A stretch of DNA of 64,000 nt from Scybalenecus merdavium. Lineage in GTDB: Bacteria > Bacillota > Clostridia > Oscillospirales > Acutalibacteraceae. The stretch covers positions 38,855 through 102,854 of the forward strand of contig DVNM01000045.1 in NCBI GenBank assembly GCA_018714405.1. The letters are read 5' to 3'. A program made the position numbers and the translations under genes. The notes below the pieces were generated by a model. It was not told where the DNA came from. It made no database searches and saw only the letters and a program-made list of their open reading frames with translations. Positions 42,068-50,392 of the stretch are shown here, piece by piece. Position 1 is the stretch's first letter, and every line of letters starts with the position of its first letter.

Positions 42068-42158
42068 TGTGCAATTTCGATATTTTGCCGACTTTGTCCA
42101 GCTGTCTTGTGCATGGTCTATACCTGCCGGGACGATTCGATTGTGAGGGGGAAAGCAA

Positions 42159-44708
42159 ATGAAAAAGAGTTTGCGAAAATGGCTCAGCCTGTTTTTGGCT
42201 GTTGTTATGGCTGTTACGGGCCTGGGCGTGGGCTTTTCGGCGCTGGCTGCCGAAGGCGATCCGAACGACCCGTATCTGGCATTGGCCGACGCCTTGAAAG
42301 CAGATGGCGTGCAAACGGCCGTGTGGCCGTCTGCGGCAGACGGGTGCGCCGTATCGGTCGATGACCCGACCGGCGACATCACGCGGGCGGCCGAGGCGTT
42401 TTGGCAGTTGGTGGCCGATCGTTACCAGGATGACTATCGGGGCAAAACCTATAGCGCCTCCGGCGTGTACGGTGATGAATACACCATGCAGGGCGTAAAG
42501 GAAAAAATCAGTGAAGCGCTGCAAAACGGCCGCTACGCCATGGGCGCGTACTGGGCGCAGGCCGAGCGTGCGCTGAACTGCTTTATAGCTTACCAGAACG
42601 GCGCGCAGGAAACGACCGGCGCCAAAAGCCTGCTGGAAAAGCGCAGCTATCCGTCAGCGCCGAAATCGGCCGCTTACACGTTTACGGTAAGCCAAAGTGT
42701 GCGCGACCGGCTTTTGGCTGCGGAGGATCTGGCCAATCTGCCGGATACGCTATATACTGACATATCCTACCGGTGGCAGCATGACGGGCAGAATCTTTAC
42801 GCAGATACTGCCGTGTCCGGCCGCTGGATCAAGGTTACTTATTACACCGGCCACAGAAATCTGGTCTGGACAGAAAGCAGCCGCACCGCTGGGGAAGATG
42901 GCGAAACGGTGCCGGCGCTCAAAGCGTTTGCCGCTTACTTTACAGCAGAACGGTTAAGTTCTGACCTGACGGCCATGCGCACTGCAGAACTGGAAAAGAT
43001 ATGCGCGGACGGACAGGCCTGTATTAACGCGCTGGGCAGCCTTTGGAACGACGATGCCGTCATGAACCACTTTTTTGACAAGGCGGCCGTTGAAGCCTTT
43101 ATGGCAGATGTGCAGGCGGCCTGCGGTCAGGAGCCTGCCTCCGGTTCAGATTCGGCAAACGGCATCACCGGCGGCATTGGCGAAGGGCTCGATCTGTCCG
43201 GAGTGTTGGATCAGCCATCCACGCAAAGTGTGCTGAATCCGGAAGATGACCTGATTGCGGCCGTTGTAGTCACGATCGTGGCGGCTGTGCTGCTGACCGC
43301 GGCATCTGTCGGTGCGTATTTTCTGCAGCCGCTGATCAGCACCATGAAAATCAATGTAGACCCGGACAAAGAATACCAGACGATCGACGGCTTCGGCTCT
43401 TCGGCCTGCTGGTGGAGCCAGCACGCCGGCGCCAGCGAAAATGCCGAGGAAATTTCGGAACTGCTGTTCGGCGAAAGCGGGCTTGGCCTGAACATCTACC
43501 GCTACAACATCGGCGCGGGCGAGGCCGACAATCCGAACTCTCCGATCACCAACCCCTGGCGCCGGACAGAGAGTTTTTATTACTATAATGAAAAAACAGG
43601 CCGGTGGGAGTATGACTTCAGCCGCGACGCGGCTGCGCAGGAGATGCTGCGCCTGTCTCTTGCAAAAGAAGTGGACACGGTCGTGCTCTTTGCCAACTCG
43701 CCGCATTATTCCATGACGATCAGCGGTACGGCAGCCGGTCATGTGGAACAGAACACCGCCAACCTGGCACCGGAAAATTACGATGCTTATGTAGACTATT
43801 TTCTCGATATCACCGAATATTTCCTGGAACAGGGCGTGCCGGTCAAATACATCAGCCCGATCAACGAACCGCAGTGGTCGTGGTCGAGCACCGGCGGCAG
43901 CCAGGAGGGCACGCACTACGAGCCGGAAGAGATGGCCGCGCTGCTGTCGCGTTTTGCAAAAGCCATAGAGGAACGCGGCCTGAACGTGTCGCTGATGGGG
44001 CCTGAAAGCGGCGAGATCGGCGAAACGAACCGCAAATACATGACCCTGCTCAAGCGCGATAAAACGCTTTATAACGCGATGGACAGCTTTGCCTACCACA
44101 GCTACTGGAAAGACGATGATCCCGGCGCAAAGCTGCAGTTCGGTCTGGAGTATGCCGCGCGCTGGAATGGCAAAAAGCTGCATATGACCGAGTGGTGCGA
44201 ACTGCCGAATACGCATGTGGTATCGGATTTTGGCGGCGCACTGGTGACGGCGCGCGTCATCAGCGACGATTTGACCCTGTCGGGCGCGGGCAGCTGGTCT
44301 GCCTGGACCGGCATGAACCAGAGAAGCAGTGCAAACCCGGACGAGGATTACTCCGACGGTCTGCTGACGAGCAACGACGACTGCTCCGAATACAGCGTGA
44401 CGATGCGCTACTATGCGCTGGCGCATTTCAGCAAATATATCGAGCCGGGCGCGGTGCGCATCCAGGCGGCCAAAAGCGGCTACAGCGACACGCTGCGCGT
44501 CAGCGGCTTCAAAAACCCGGACGGCTCGCGCGTGATCGTGCTGGTCAACGAGGGGGAAGAAACGGCTGTGCGGCTGCAGGACGAGGCGCAGACGATGCAG
44601 GTCATCACCTCCACTTCCGAAAAGCAGCTGGAGACGACCTTTGACGGCGCTTACAGTGAAAAGCTGACCCTGCCGGGCAGCAGCATTACGACTGTGATTT
44701 TGAAATAA
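42159..44708 (+). CDS. Membrane-associated GH30-like glycosidase with the same N-terminal module
   Basis: 849 residues, ATG behind GAGGGGGAAAGCAA. A signal peptide (residues 1-31) and a module at about 32-335 closely match the GH43-like protein at 34637. A linker and a hydrophobic segment near residues 364-386 (IAAVVVTIVAAVLLTAASVG) follow. The remainder (about 398-849) is a GH30-type (beta/alpha)8 barrel plus beta-sandwich: YQTIDGFGSSACWW, the acid/base Glu in ISPINEPQWSWSS (about residue 571) and the nucleophile Glu in LHMTEWCEL (about 677). GH30 members include glucosylceramidase-like, xylanase and beta-1,6-galactanase or glucanase activities; which applies is not visible. Domain swapping behind a shared module is the notable feature. 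Confidence 0.85.
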   Translation: MKKSLRKWLSLFLAVVMAVTGLGVGFSALAAEGDPNDPYLALADALKADGVQTAVWPSAADGCAVSVDDPTGDITRAAEAFWQLVADRYQDDYRGKTYSASGVYGDEYTMQGVKEKISEALQNGRYAMGAYWAQAERALNCFIAYQNGAQETTGAKSLLEKRSYPSAPKSAAYTFTVSQSVRDRLLAAEDLANLPDTLYTDISYRWQHDGQNLYADTAVSGRWIKVTYYTGHRNLVWTESSRTAGEDGETVPALKAFAAYFTAERLSSDLTAMRTAELEKICADGQACINALGSLWNDDAVMNHFFDKAAVEAFMADVQAACGQEPASGSDSANGITGGIGEGLDLSGVLDQPSTQSVLNPEDDLIAAVVVTIVAAVLLTAASVGAYFLQPLISTMKINVDPDKEYQTIDGFGSSACWWSQHAGASENAEEISELLFGESGLGLNIYRYNIGAGEADNPNSPITNPWRRTESFYYYNEKTGRWEYDFSRDAAAQEMLRLSLAKEVDTVVLFANSPHYSMTISGTAAGHVEQNTANLAPENYDAYVDYFLDITEYFLEQGVPVKYISPINEPQWSWSSTGGSQEGTHYEPEEMAALLSRFAKAIEERGLNVSLMGPESGEIGETNRKYMTLLKRDKTLYNAMDSFAYHSYWKDDDPGAKLQFGLEYAARWNGKKLHMTEWCELPNTHVVSDFGGALVTARVISDDLTLSGAGSWSAWTGMNQRSSANPDEDYSDGLLTSNDDCSEYSVTMRYYALAHFSKYIEPGAVRIQAAKSGYSDTLRVSGFKNPDGSRVIVLVNEGEETAVRLQDEAQTMQVITSTSEKQLETTFDGAYSEKLTLPGSSITTVILK

Positions 44709-44766
44709 ATGATCGGCCGTGTACTGCCTGCGGCTTCCTAATAGAATAAGTAAAAGCTGCATACAA

Positions 44767-44817
44767 GCACAAACGCACCCGGTCACACAAGACCGGGTGC
44801 GTTTGTGCGTTTTTTTT
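44767..44817 (+). terminator. Very strong terminator after the GH30-like gene
   Basis: An 18-bp perfect stem (44767-44784 with 44791-44808) around ACACAA is followed by GTTTTTTTT. Confidence 0.97.
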
Positions 44818-44888
44818 CTGCGGCAAAGCGGTATAGTGACAACTTTTAAACGGTTCACAATACACGCAGCCTGTATGTTCCGGCAGGC

Positions 44889-45536
44889 TTAAAACAGCTT
44901 GGAAAAGCCGTGGCCGTTCGATACGGCTTCAATCGGTTTGCCGGCCTTGCACATTTCACATTCGGCGTGCGGCACGGCTTTGTAGTCGGGCACGTCATCC
45001 AGCCCAAAGATGGAGCGCACCGGCACACCGCCGATCTCGCCTATGGCACTGAATGCGGCGGCTACGCCTACGGTTTTCCCGCCGTAGTAGGCAATGCACT
45101 CCATGGCCTGCTCCACCGTCTTGCCGCTCGTGATGCAGGAAATGACGATCAGCGTTTTGCGCCCGTCAATCATTTTGCGCAGGTTGTCGCGGAAAAACAT
45201 ATTGCCGGTCGTGTCGATCTCGGGCGAGATCACATAAATGTTTTCGTGCGCCTTTTTGTTCATCATTCGAGAGGAGCACAGCTCGTTTGCAATAAAGCCG
45301 CCGAGCGTTTCCGTTTCGTACAGGCAAAAAACGGTCTCTACCTCGGTGCCGTTTAAAATGTAGTACTCGCTCAGCAGCTTGGCAGCCTCTTTGGATACTT
45401 TGTAGTTGTGTTTGATGTCGGACGTACCAATGTAGTAGTTCAGGTGGTTGCCGGCGGCAATGAAGTGGCCGGGAATGGCGTGGATAAATACATCTTTTTT
45501 CTGTTTGGATGCGATCGTAAAGTATTTTTCATTCAT
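44889..45536 (-). CDS. Orotate phosphoribosyltransferase-like protein
   Basis: 215 residues, ATG behind GGAGG. The fold is that of type I phosphoribosyltransferases and the C-terminus CEMCKAGKPIEAVSNGHGFSKLF (shown to fix the family) resembles orotate phosphoribosyltransferases. The PRPP loop, normally hydrophobic-DDxxTTG, reads LIVISCITSGKTVEQAM here: the two acidic residues are replaced by Ser-Cys. The protein may use PRPP poorly or act as a regulator. It is monocistronic, convergent with the GH30-like gene and divergent from spoIVB. Authentic OPRT function is doubtful. Confidence 0.7.
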   Translation of the reverse strand: MNEKYFTIASKQKKDVFIHAIPGHFIAAGNHLNYYIGTSDIKHNYKVSKEAAKLLSEYYILNGTEVETVFCLYETETLGGFIANELCSSRMMNKKAHENIYVISPEIDTTGNMFFRDNLRKMIDGRKTLIVISCITSGKTVEQAMECIAYYGGKTVGVAAAFSAIGEIGGVPVRSIFGLDDVPDYKAVPHAECEMCKAGKPIEAVSNGHGFSKLF

Positions 45537-45729
45537 GTGTACGACCTCCTTCTGAATTTATTTTACTTGATGCTTGTTTATTTTGCAACAAATTATTTAA
45601 TTTTTTCATAAAATTTTAGTGAATTTGTAAAATGTTTATGCAAAATACCTGCTTTTGCCTGCCTTCTTGCTGTGCTTTTGCCGCATAAATGCGCGGCGGT
45701 CTGCAGAAAATAAAGCGAGGTGAAAACGC

Positions 45730-46935
45730 ATGAAAAAGGCGATACGTATTTTTGACGTGCTGCTGGCAGCCGTTCTTGTGCCGGTCATGGTGCTGCTTGC
45801 CGTAGGCAGTGCGGTTTTGCCGTCGTCTTATGTCCGCTACGACAAGCGCAGCTTTACGGTACAAAACGTATTTTCCTGCATAAGCGACGGTGCCGTGCAG
45901 AACGTAGATTACCAAAGCGCCGCTTCGGTCGGTGGCACAAATGCAACGGTCAAGCTGTTCGGGCTGTTCCCGGTAGATGATGTGGAGGTCAGCGATGCGC
46001 CGCGCCAAAAGGTCTACGTCAGCGGTGAAAGCTTTGGCGTTAAGCTTTATACAGACGGCGTCATCGTGGTGGGCACAAAGCCGGTGGAGATCGACGGGGA
46101 AGAGATCGACCCGGCGTCGGAATGCGGCCTGCAGACGGGCGATGTGATCGTGTCCATCAACGGCGTAAATGTATATACGGCCGATGCGGTGGAGGATGCC
46201 CTCAACGACAACACCGGCGGTCCGTATGCCATCTGCTACAAACGCGACGGTAAGGTGCACAAGACCACACTGCAGCCCGTCTATTCACAGGCAGAGGGTA
46301 GCTTTAAAGCCGGCATGTGGGTGCGCGACAGCACGGCCGGCATCGGTACCATTACATTTTATAATCCGGAAAATAGCACGTTCGCCGCGCTTGGCCACCC
46401 GATCAACGATGTGGATACAAACGAGATCATGCCGCTTCTGGAGGGTGAGGCGGTCGAGGCGAGCGTAACCAAGGTCTATAAAGGCACGCCGGAGCAGACG
46501 GGCTCGCTCTCCTGCAGCTTCGGCACGCGCACGATCGGCACGTTGACCAAAAACACGCTCAGCGGCGTTTACGGCACTTATAACGGCTCGGCCAAAATCG
46601 ACGACAGCCGCTATTATGAGGTCGCCTCGGCGCAGGAGGTGGAAAAGGGCTTTGCCCAGGTGCTTACTACAGTGGATGGCGGCGGCCCGCAGCTTTATTC
46701 CATCGAGATCACGAAAATCAATTATAATGATACGAAAGAGCAAAAGAGCATGGTCATTCGCGTCACGGACCAAGAGCTGATCGAGAAAACCGGCGGCATC
46801 GTGCAGGGCATGAGCGGCAGTCCGATCATTCAGAACGGCCGCCTGGTCGGTGCGGTGACGCATGTGGTCGTAAATGACCCTGAAAAAGGGTATGCGATCT
46901 TTGCACAGAACATGCTGGCCGAGTCGAAAACGTGA
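45730..46935 (+). CDS. spoIVB: Stage IV sporulation protein B (SpoIVB peptidase)
   Basis: 401 residues. An N-terminal membrane anchor (FDVLLAAVLVPVMVLLAVG) is followed by a PDZ domain at about 100-180 (AASECGLQTGDVIVSINGV-like) and an S55 serine-peptidase domain with the His in ALGHPINDVDT and the Ser in IVQGMSGSPIIQNGRL. SpoIVB is made in the forespore, crosses the inner membrane and cleaves SpoIVFA to trigger sigma-K processing. Its presence indicates an endospore-forming lineage. In Bacillus it lies next to spo0A; here it does not, standing instead before the ribosomal operons. Confidence 0.95.
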   Translation: MKKAIRIFDVLLAAVLVPVMVLLAVGSAVLPSSYVRYDKRSFTVQNVFSCISDGAVQNVDYQSAASVGGTNATVKLFGLFPVDDVEVSDAPRQKVYVSGESFGVKLYTDGVIVVGTKPVEIDGEEIDPASECGLQTGDVIVSINGVNVYTADAVEDALNDNTGGPYAICYKRDGKVHKTTLQPVYSQAEGSFKAGMWVRDSTAGIGTITFYNPENSTFAALGHPINDVDTNEIMPLLEGEAVEASVTKVYKGTPEQTGSLSCSFGTRTIGTLTKNTLSGVYGTYNGSAKIDDSRYYEVASAQEVEKGFAQVLTTVDGGGPQLYSIEITKINYNDTKEQKSMVIRVTDQELIEKTGGIVQGMSGSPIIQNGRLVGAVTHVVVNDPEKGYAIFAQNMLAESKT

Positions 46936-47038
46936 ATTTTCGCCGCCGAAAAGGCGTTTTTGGAAAGAAAAAAATAAAATTTACAATTTGTTTACAATTT
47001 AAAAGTACTATAACTGTATTTTGTTATTTTGCCTATAT

Positions 47039-47056
47039 ACCACTATATATAGTGGT
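47039..47056. repeat. 18-bp perfect palindrome
   Basis: ACCACTATATATAGTGGT is self-complementary along its full length. The central CTATATATAG fits the NrdR core consensus exactly, but no partner box lies 30 bp away and no nrd gene is adjacent. Confidence 0.7.
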
Positions 47057-47167
47057 GTGTAGGCTCTTTTTTTCGCCTATTTATTTTCGTCGCTTTTTAC
47101 GAATTTTCCTTTTTGGTTTAGGGCAAATTGCACAAAGAAAAAAGCGCTGTTTTTTCAAAAATTTCTC

Positions 47168-47196
47168 TTGACACGGCCATCTCTATATATTATAAT
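47168..47196 (+). promoter_or_regulatory. Perfect-consensus sigma-A promoter of the ribosomal protein operon
   Basis: TTGACA (47168-47173), a 17-bp spacer, TATAAT (47191-47196). Transcription should begin near 47203. Confidence 0.95.
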
Positions 47197-47202
47197 TGCC
47201 AA

Positions 47203-47482
47203 GGCGTCGCGAAAGGCGGCGTTTTAAATGCGATGAAGCCGGAGGTTGCGCCTGAACCCGGGCGGTAATTTCGGTGGAGTATGTTCGTGTTTAACTCGGG
47301 CGACAAAGATTGAAGACACGCGCGTGCATCTGGCTTGCGTACTTTTGCGCGCAATACCCTGGTGAATTCTGCCCGAATGGATTTATTTCATTCGGCTTTT
47401 TAAAACAGATGGGTTGAAACACCGGGCGGCGTGTAAACAACTTCAAGCTCGCCGACCAAAATTTTTCATGGAGGAAAATCGT
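47203..47482 (+). promoter_or_regulatory. Structured 5' leader of the S10 operon
   Basis: About 280 nt of transcribed, GC-rich non-coding sequence. Near its end CCGAATG (47373-47379) pairs with CATTCGG (47389-47395), followed by CTTTTTAAAA, a terminator-like attenuator. The upstream part contains several complementary GC blocks (for example GCCTGAACCCGGGC and nearby). A ribosomal-protein-responsive leader is possible but not demonstrated. Confidence 0.55.
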
Positions 47483-47797
47483 ATGTCAGCAAGCAAAGTC
47501 AAAATCCGCATCCGTCTGAAGGGTTATGACCACAGCGTGGTCGACCAGGCGGCAGAAAAGATCGTGGAAACGGCAAAGCGCACCGGCGCTCAGGTCAGCG
47601 GCCCCATTCCGCTGCCGACAGAAAAAGAGGTCGTCACGATCCTGCGCGCTGTGCACAAGTATAAGGACAGCCGCGAACAGTTCGAGCAGAGAACCCACAA
47701 AAGACTGATCGACATTCTCAGACCTTCCAACAAAACCGTGGAAGCTCTGACAAATCTTGAGCTCCCCGCCGGCGTTGAAGTGGAAATCAAACTTTAA
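47483..47797 (+). CDS. rpsJ: Small ribosomal subunit protein uS10
   Basis: 104 residues from the ATG at 47483 (GGAGGAAAATCGT upstream). It contains KIRIRLKGYDHSVVDQ and the loop GPIPLPTEKEVVTILR with RTHKRLIDI, all invariant S10 features. It binds 16S rRNA in the 30S head and also takes part in Nus antitermination. It is the first gene of the S10 operon. Confidence 0.98.
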   Translation: MSASKVKIRIRLKGYDHSVVDQAAEKIVETAKRTGAQVSGPIPLPTEKEVVTILRAVHKYKDSREQFEQRTHKRLIDILRPSNKTVEALTNLELPAGVEVEIKL

Positions 47798-47867
47798 GAT
47801 TTCGTAAAATCAACGAAGCGAGAGGTCAAGTTGGTATTTACCAACCAATAACCAAGGAGGAAAAAAC

Positions 47868-48500
47868 ATGAAAAAAGCCATCATCGGTAAAAAAGTCGGT
47901 ATGACCCAGATCTTTACCGAAACGGGCAAAGTCGTGCCCGTCACCGTCGTGGAAGCCGGCCCCTGCGCCGTCGTCCAGAAGAAGACGGTCGAAAACGACG
48001 GCTACGAAGCTGTGCAGGTCGGCTTTGGCGATATGAAGATCTCCAGAGTCAACAAGCCCATGAAGGGCCACTTCGCAAAAGCAGACGTAGCGCCGAAGAA
48101 AACGCTCAAAGAGTTCCGTCTGGAAAGCATCGAGGCCATGAACGTCGGCGACATCATCAAAGCAGATGTTTTTGCCGCGGGCGAAAAGGTGGATGTCAGC
48201 GGCGTGACCAAAGGTAAGGGCACGGCCGGCACCATCAAGCGCTGGAACTTCCACAGACATAAAGAGACCCACGGCACCGGCCCGAACGCCAGACGCCAGG
48301 GTTCCCTGGGCGCCTGCTCTTCACCCTCTCGTGTGTTCAAGGGCAAAAAGATGCCCGGCCACCTGGGTCACGAAAAAGTAACCATTCAGAATCTTGAAGT
48401 GGTCAAGGTTGACGCAGAAAACAACCTGATCGCCATCAAGGGCGCAATCCCCGGCCCGAAAAACGGCATTGTCGTGATTGCAGATTCTATCAAAGCTTAA
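47868..48500 (+). CDS. rplC: Large ribosomal subunit protein uL3
   Basis: 210 residues. Begins KAIIGKKVGMTQIFTETGK and has the central tentacle with the HRFETG-like segment FHRHKETHGTGPNARRQGSLG, which reaches towards the peptidyl-transferase centre. AAGGAGG precedes the ATG. It binds early to 23S rRNA. A 70-bp gap after rpsJ has no evident signal. Confidence 0.98.
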   Translation: MKKAIIGKKVGMTQIFTETGKVVPVTVVEAGPCAVVQKKTVENDGYEAVQVGFGDMKISRVNKPMKGHFAKADVAPKKTLKEFRLESIEAMNVGDIIKADVFAAGEKVDVSGVTKGKGTAGTIKRWNFHRHKETHGTGPNARRQGSLGACSSPSRVFKGKKMPGHLGHEKVTIQNLEVVKVDAENNLIAIKGAIPGPKNGIVVIADSIKA

Positions 48501-48517
48501 GGGAAGGAGAGAGCAGA

Positions 48518-49141
48518 ATGCCACAGGTACAGGTTTACAATCAGGAAGGCAGAAAGACCTCGAAAATGGATCTTTCCGATGCGGTTTTCGGCATCCAGCC
48601 GAACCGGCACGTTATGCACCTTGCAGTCGTAAGTTATCTTGCAAATCAGCGTCAGGGCACGCAGTCTACCCTTACCCGCGGTGAGGTTTCCGGCGGCGGC
48701 ATCAAGCCCTGGAGACAGAAAGGCACAGGCCGCGCCCGTCAGGGTTCCACCCGTTCTCCGCAGTGGACACACGGCGGCGTCGCACTTGGCCCGAAGCCCA
48801 GAAAGTACACAGTAAGCATCAACAAAAAGGTCAAAAAGCTGGCCATCCGTTCGGCGCTTTCTTCCAAGGTGCTTGACGACGAAATGCTGATCGTCAACAA
48901 AGTCGAACTGGAAGAGATCAAAACAAAGGCTGTTGTCGAAATGCTTTCCAAGCTGAAAGCCGGCAAAAAGTCGCTGATCGTGCTTCCGGAAAACAACGAC
49001 GTTATCTATAAGAGCGCGCGCAACATCGCAGGCGTCAAGGTGGTTACCGTCAACACCATTTCGGTTTACGACATTCTCAACTGCAACAGCCTGATCGTGC
49101 TCAAGGAAGCGGCGAAGAAGATTGAGGAGGTATATGCGTAA
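48518..49141 (+). CDS. rplD: Large ribosomal subunit protein uL4
   Basis: 207 residues. The long exit-tunnel loop carries GEVSGGGIKPWRQKGTGRARQGSTRSP, the strongly conserved L4 segment near the tunnel constriction. L4 is the translational and transcriptional autorepressor of the S10 operon in E. coli; whether it acts on the leader seen at 47203 is unknown. Its stop overlaps rplW by one base. Confidence 0.98.
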   Translation: MPQVQVYNQEGRKTSKMDLSDAVFGIQPNRHVMHLAVVSYLANQRQGTQSTLTRGEVSGGGIKPWRQKGTGRARQGSTRSPQWTHGGVALGPKPRKYTVSINKKVKKLAIRSALSSKVLDDEMLIVNKVELEEIKTKAVVEMLSKLKAGKKSLIVLPENNDVIYKSARNIAGVKVVTVNTISVYDILNCNSLIVLKEAAKKIEEVYA

Positions 49142-49437
49142 TGAAAGCTTCACAGGACATCATCCTCAAGCCCGTCATCACCGAAGAGTCTATGGCGGGG
49201 ATCGTGTCTCGCAAATATACGTTTAAAGTTGCGAAAGACGCCAACAAGTTCGAAATCGCCCGTGCGGTCGAGGATCTTTTCCCCGGCACAAAGGTCGCCA
49301 AGGTAAACACCCTGCATGTGCGCGGCCGTATGCGCCGCCAGGGCATGAACAGCGGTTACACCCCCTCCTGGAAAAAAGCCATCGTCACCCTGACGGAGGA
49401 TTCCAAGGAGATTGAGTTCTTCAGCAACATGATGTAA
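49141..49437 (+). CDS. rplW: Large ribosomal subunit protein uL23
   Basis: 98 residues. Has the typical ILKPVITEESM start, YTFKVAKDANKFEIARAVE and the loop with GRMRRQGM. L23 lies at the tunnel exit and docks trigger factor and SRP. It begins on the last base of rplD. Downstream is a 103-bp gap before rplB that contains a small GAAAGGA/TCCTTTC hairpin (49496-49513). Confidence 0.97.
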   Translation: MKASQDIILKPVITEESMAGIVSRKYTFKVAKDANKFEIARAVEDLFPGTKVAKVNTLHVRGRMRRQGMNSGYTPSWKKAIVTLTEDSKEIEFFSNMM

Positions 49438-49540
49438 TCGGCTGGCTGCAGCGAACAAACAAAATTAATACCAAATAATACAGATGATGAGGTATGAAAG
49501 GAGCCATCCTTTCGCAAAGTTATCTGGAGGAGTGAAATAA

Positions 49541-50374
49541 ATGGCAATTAAAACCTATAAGCCGACTACGCCGTCCAGACGTAACATGTCGGTTACAGAT
49601 TATACTTCGCTGTCTAAGGTTGCCCCGGAAAAGAGCCTGCTTCAGCCGCTCAACAAAAAGTCCGGCCGCAACTCCTACGGCGTCATCACCGTCCGCCACA
49701 GAGGCGGCGGCAACCGCAGAAAGTACCGTGTGATCGATTTCAAGCGCAACAAGTTCGGCGTTCCGGCCGAAGTGAAAACGCTCGAGTACGATCCGAACCG
49801 CAGCGCACACATCGCGCTGATCCAGTATGAAGACGGCGTTAAGAGCTACATCATCGCACCGGTCGGCCTGAAAGTCGGCGACACAGTCGTTGCCGGTCCG
49901 GATGCTGACATCGTTGCGGGCAACGCTCTGCCGCTTGCCAACATTCCGGTCGGTACAGTCGTACACAATGTAGAGCTTTATCCCGGCAAGGGCGCACAGC
50001 TTGCCCGTTCTGCCGGCAACAGCGCACAGCTGATGGCTCTCGAAGGCCCTTATGCGCTGCTCAGACTGCCCTCCGGCGAACTGAGAAACGTGCCGAAAGA
50101 GTGCATGGCCACGATCGGCACCGTCGGCAATGAAGATCATGCAAACGTCAAGATCGGTAAGGCCGGCCGTAAACGCAACATGGGCTGGCGCCCGACCGTA
50201 CGCGGTTCCGTTATGAACCCGAATGACCATCCGCACGGCGGTGGTGAGGGCAAGTCCCCGATCGGCCGTCCCGGTCCGTGCACGCCTTGGGGCAAGCCGG
50301 CGCTTGGCTACAAGACGCGTGACAAGAAGAAAAAGTCGAACAAGATGATCGTTCGCCGCCGCAACGCGAAATAA
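49541..50374 (+). CDS. rplB: Large ribosomal subunit protein uL2
   Basis: 277 residues. Opens AIKTYKPTTPSRRNMSV and contains the peptidyl-transferase region GVVMNPVDHPHGGGEG in the form RGSVMNPNDHPHGGGEGKSP, with the catalytic-centre His. L2 is needed for subunit association and peptide-bond formation. GGAGG precedes the ATG. Confidence 0.99.
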   Translation: MAIKTYKPTTPSRRNMSVTDYTSLSKVAPEKSLLQPLNKKSGRNSYGVITVRHRGGGNRRKYRVIDFKRNKFGVPAEVKTLEYDPNRSAHIALIQYEDGVKSYIIAPVGLKVGDTVVAGPDADIVAGNALPLANIPVGTVVHNVELYPGKGAQLARSAGNSAQLMALEGPYALLRLPSGELRNVPKECMATIGTVGNEDHANVKIGKAGRKRNMGWRPTVRGSVMNPNDHPHGGGEGKSPIGRPGPCTPWGKPALGYKTRDKKKKSNKMIVRRRNAK

Positions 50375-50392
50375 ACGAAAGGAGAAGATTAG

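Larger units (their letters stand above)
46936..47482 (+). other. Gene-free stretch between spoIVB and rpsJ: AT-rich spacer, promoter and RNA leader
   Basis: 547 bp with no credible gene. From 46936 to about 47165 it is strongly AT-rich, with a weak hairpin CGCC-GAAAA-GGCG plus T-run (46944-46961) that may end spoIVB and an 18-bp palindrome at 47039-47056. From 47168 it holds the ribosomal promoter and a leader of about 280 nt. Confidence 0.8.

Noticed and set aside
34637..44708. Module duplication as an assembly artefact
   Set aside because: The two copies differ at many codons throughout and lead into different catalytic domains, so they are genuine paralogues.
45600..45640. Possible sigma-G type promoter (TGAATT ... 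CAAAATA) before spoIVB
   Set aside because: Spacing is about 15 bp rather than the 17-18 bp expected and the -35 is off consensus, so it is not listed as a feature.
46932..47171. 79-codon frame overlapping the spoIVB stop
   Set aside because: Translation is a Phe/Ile/Arg-rich product of AT-rich DNA, no ribosome-binding site at a good distance, and it runs into the ribosomal promoter.
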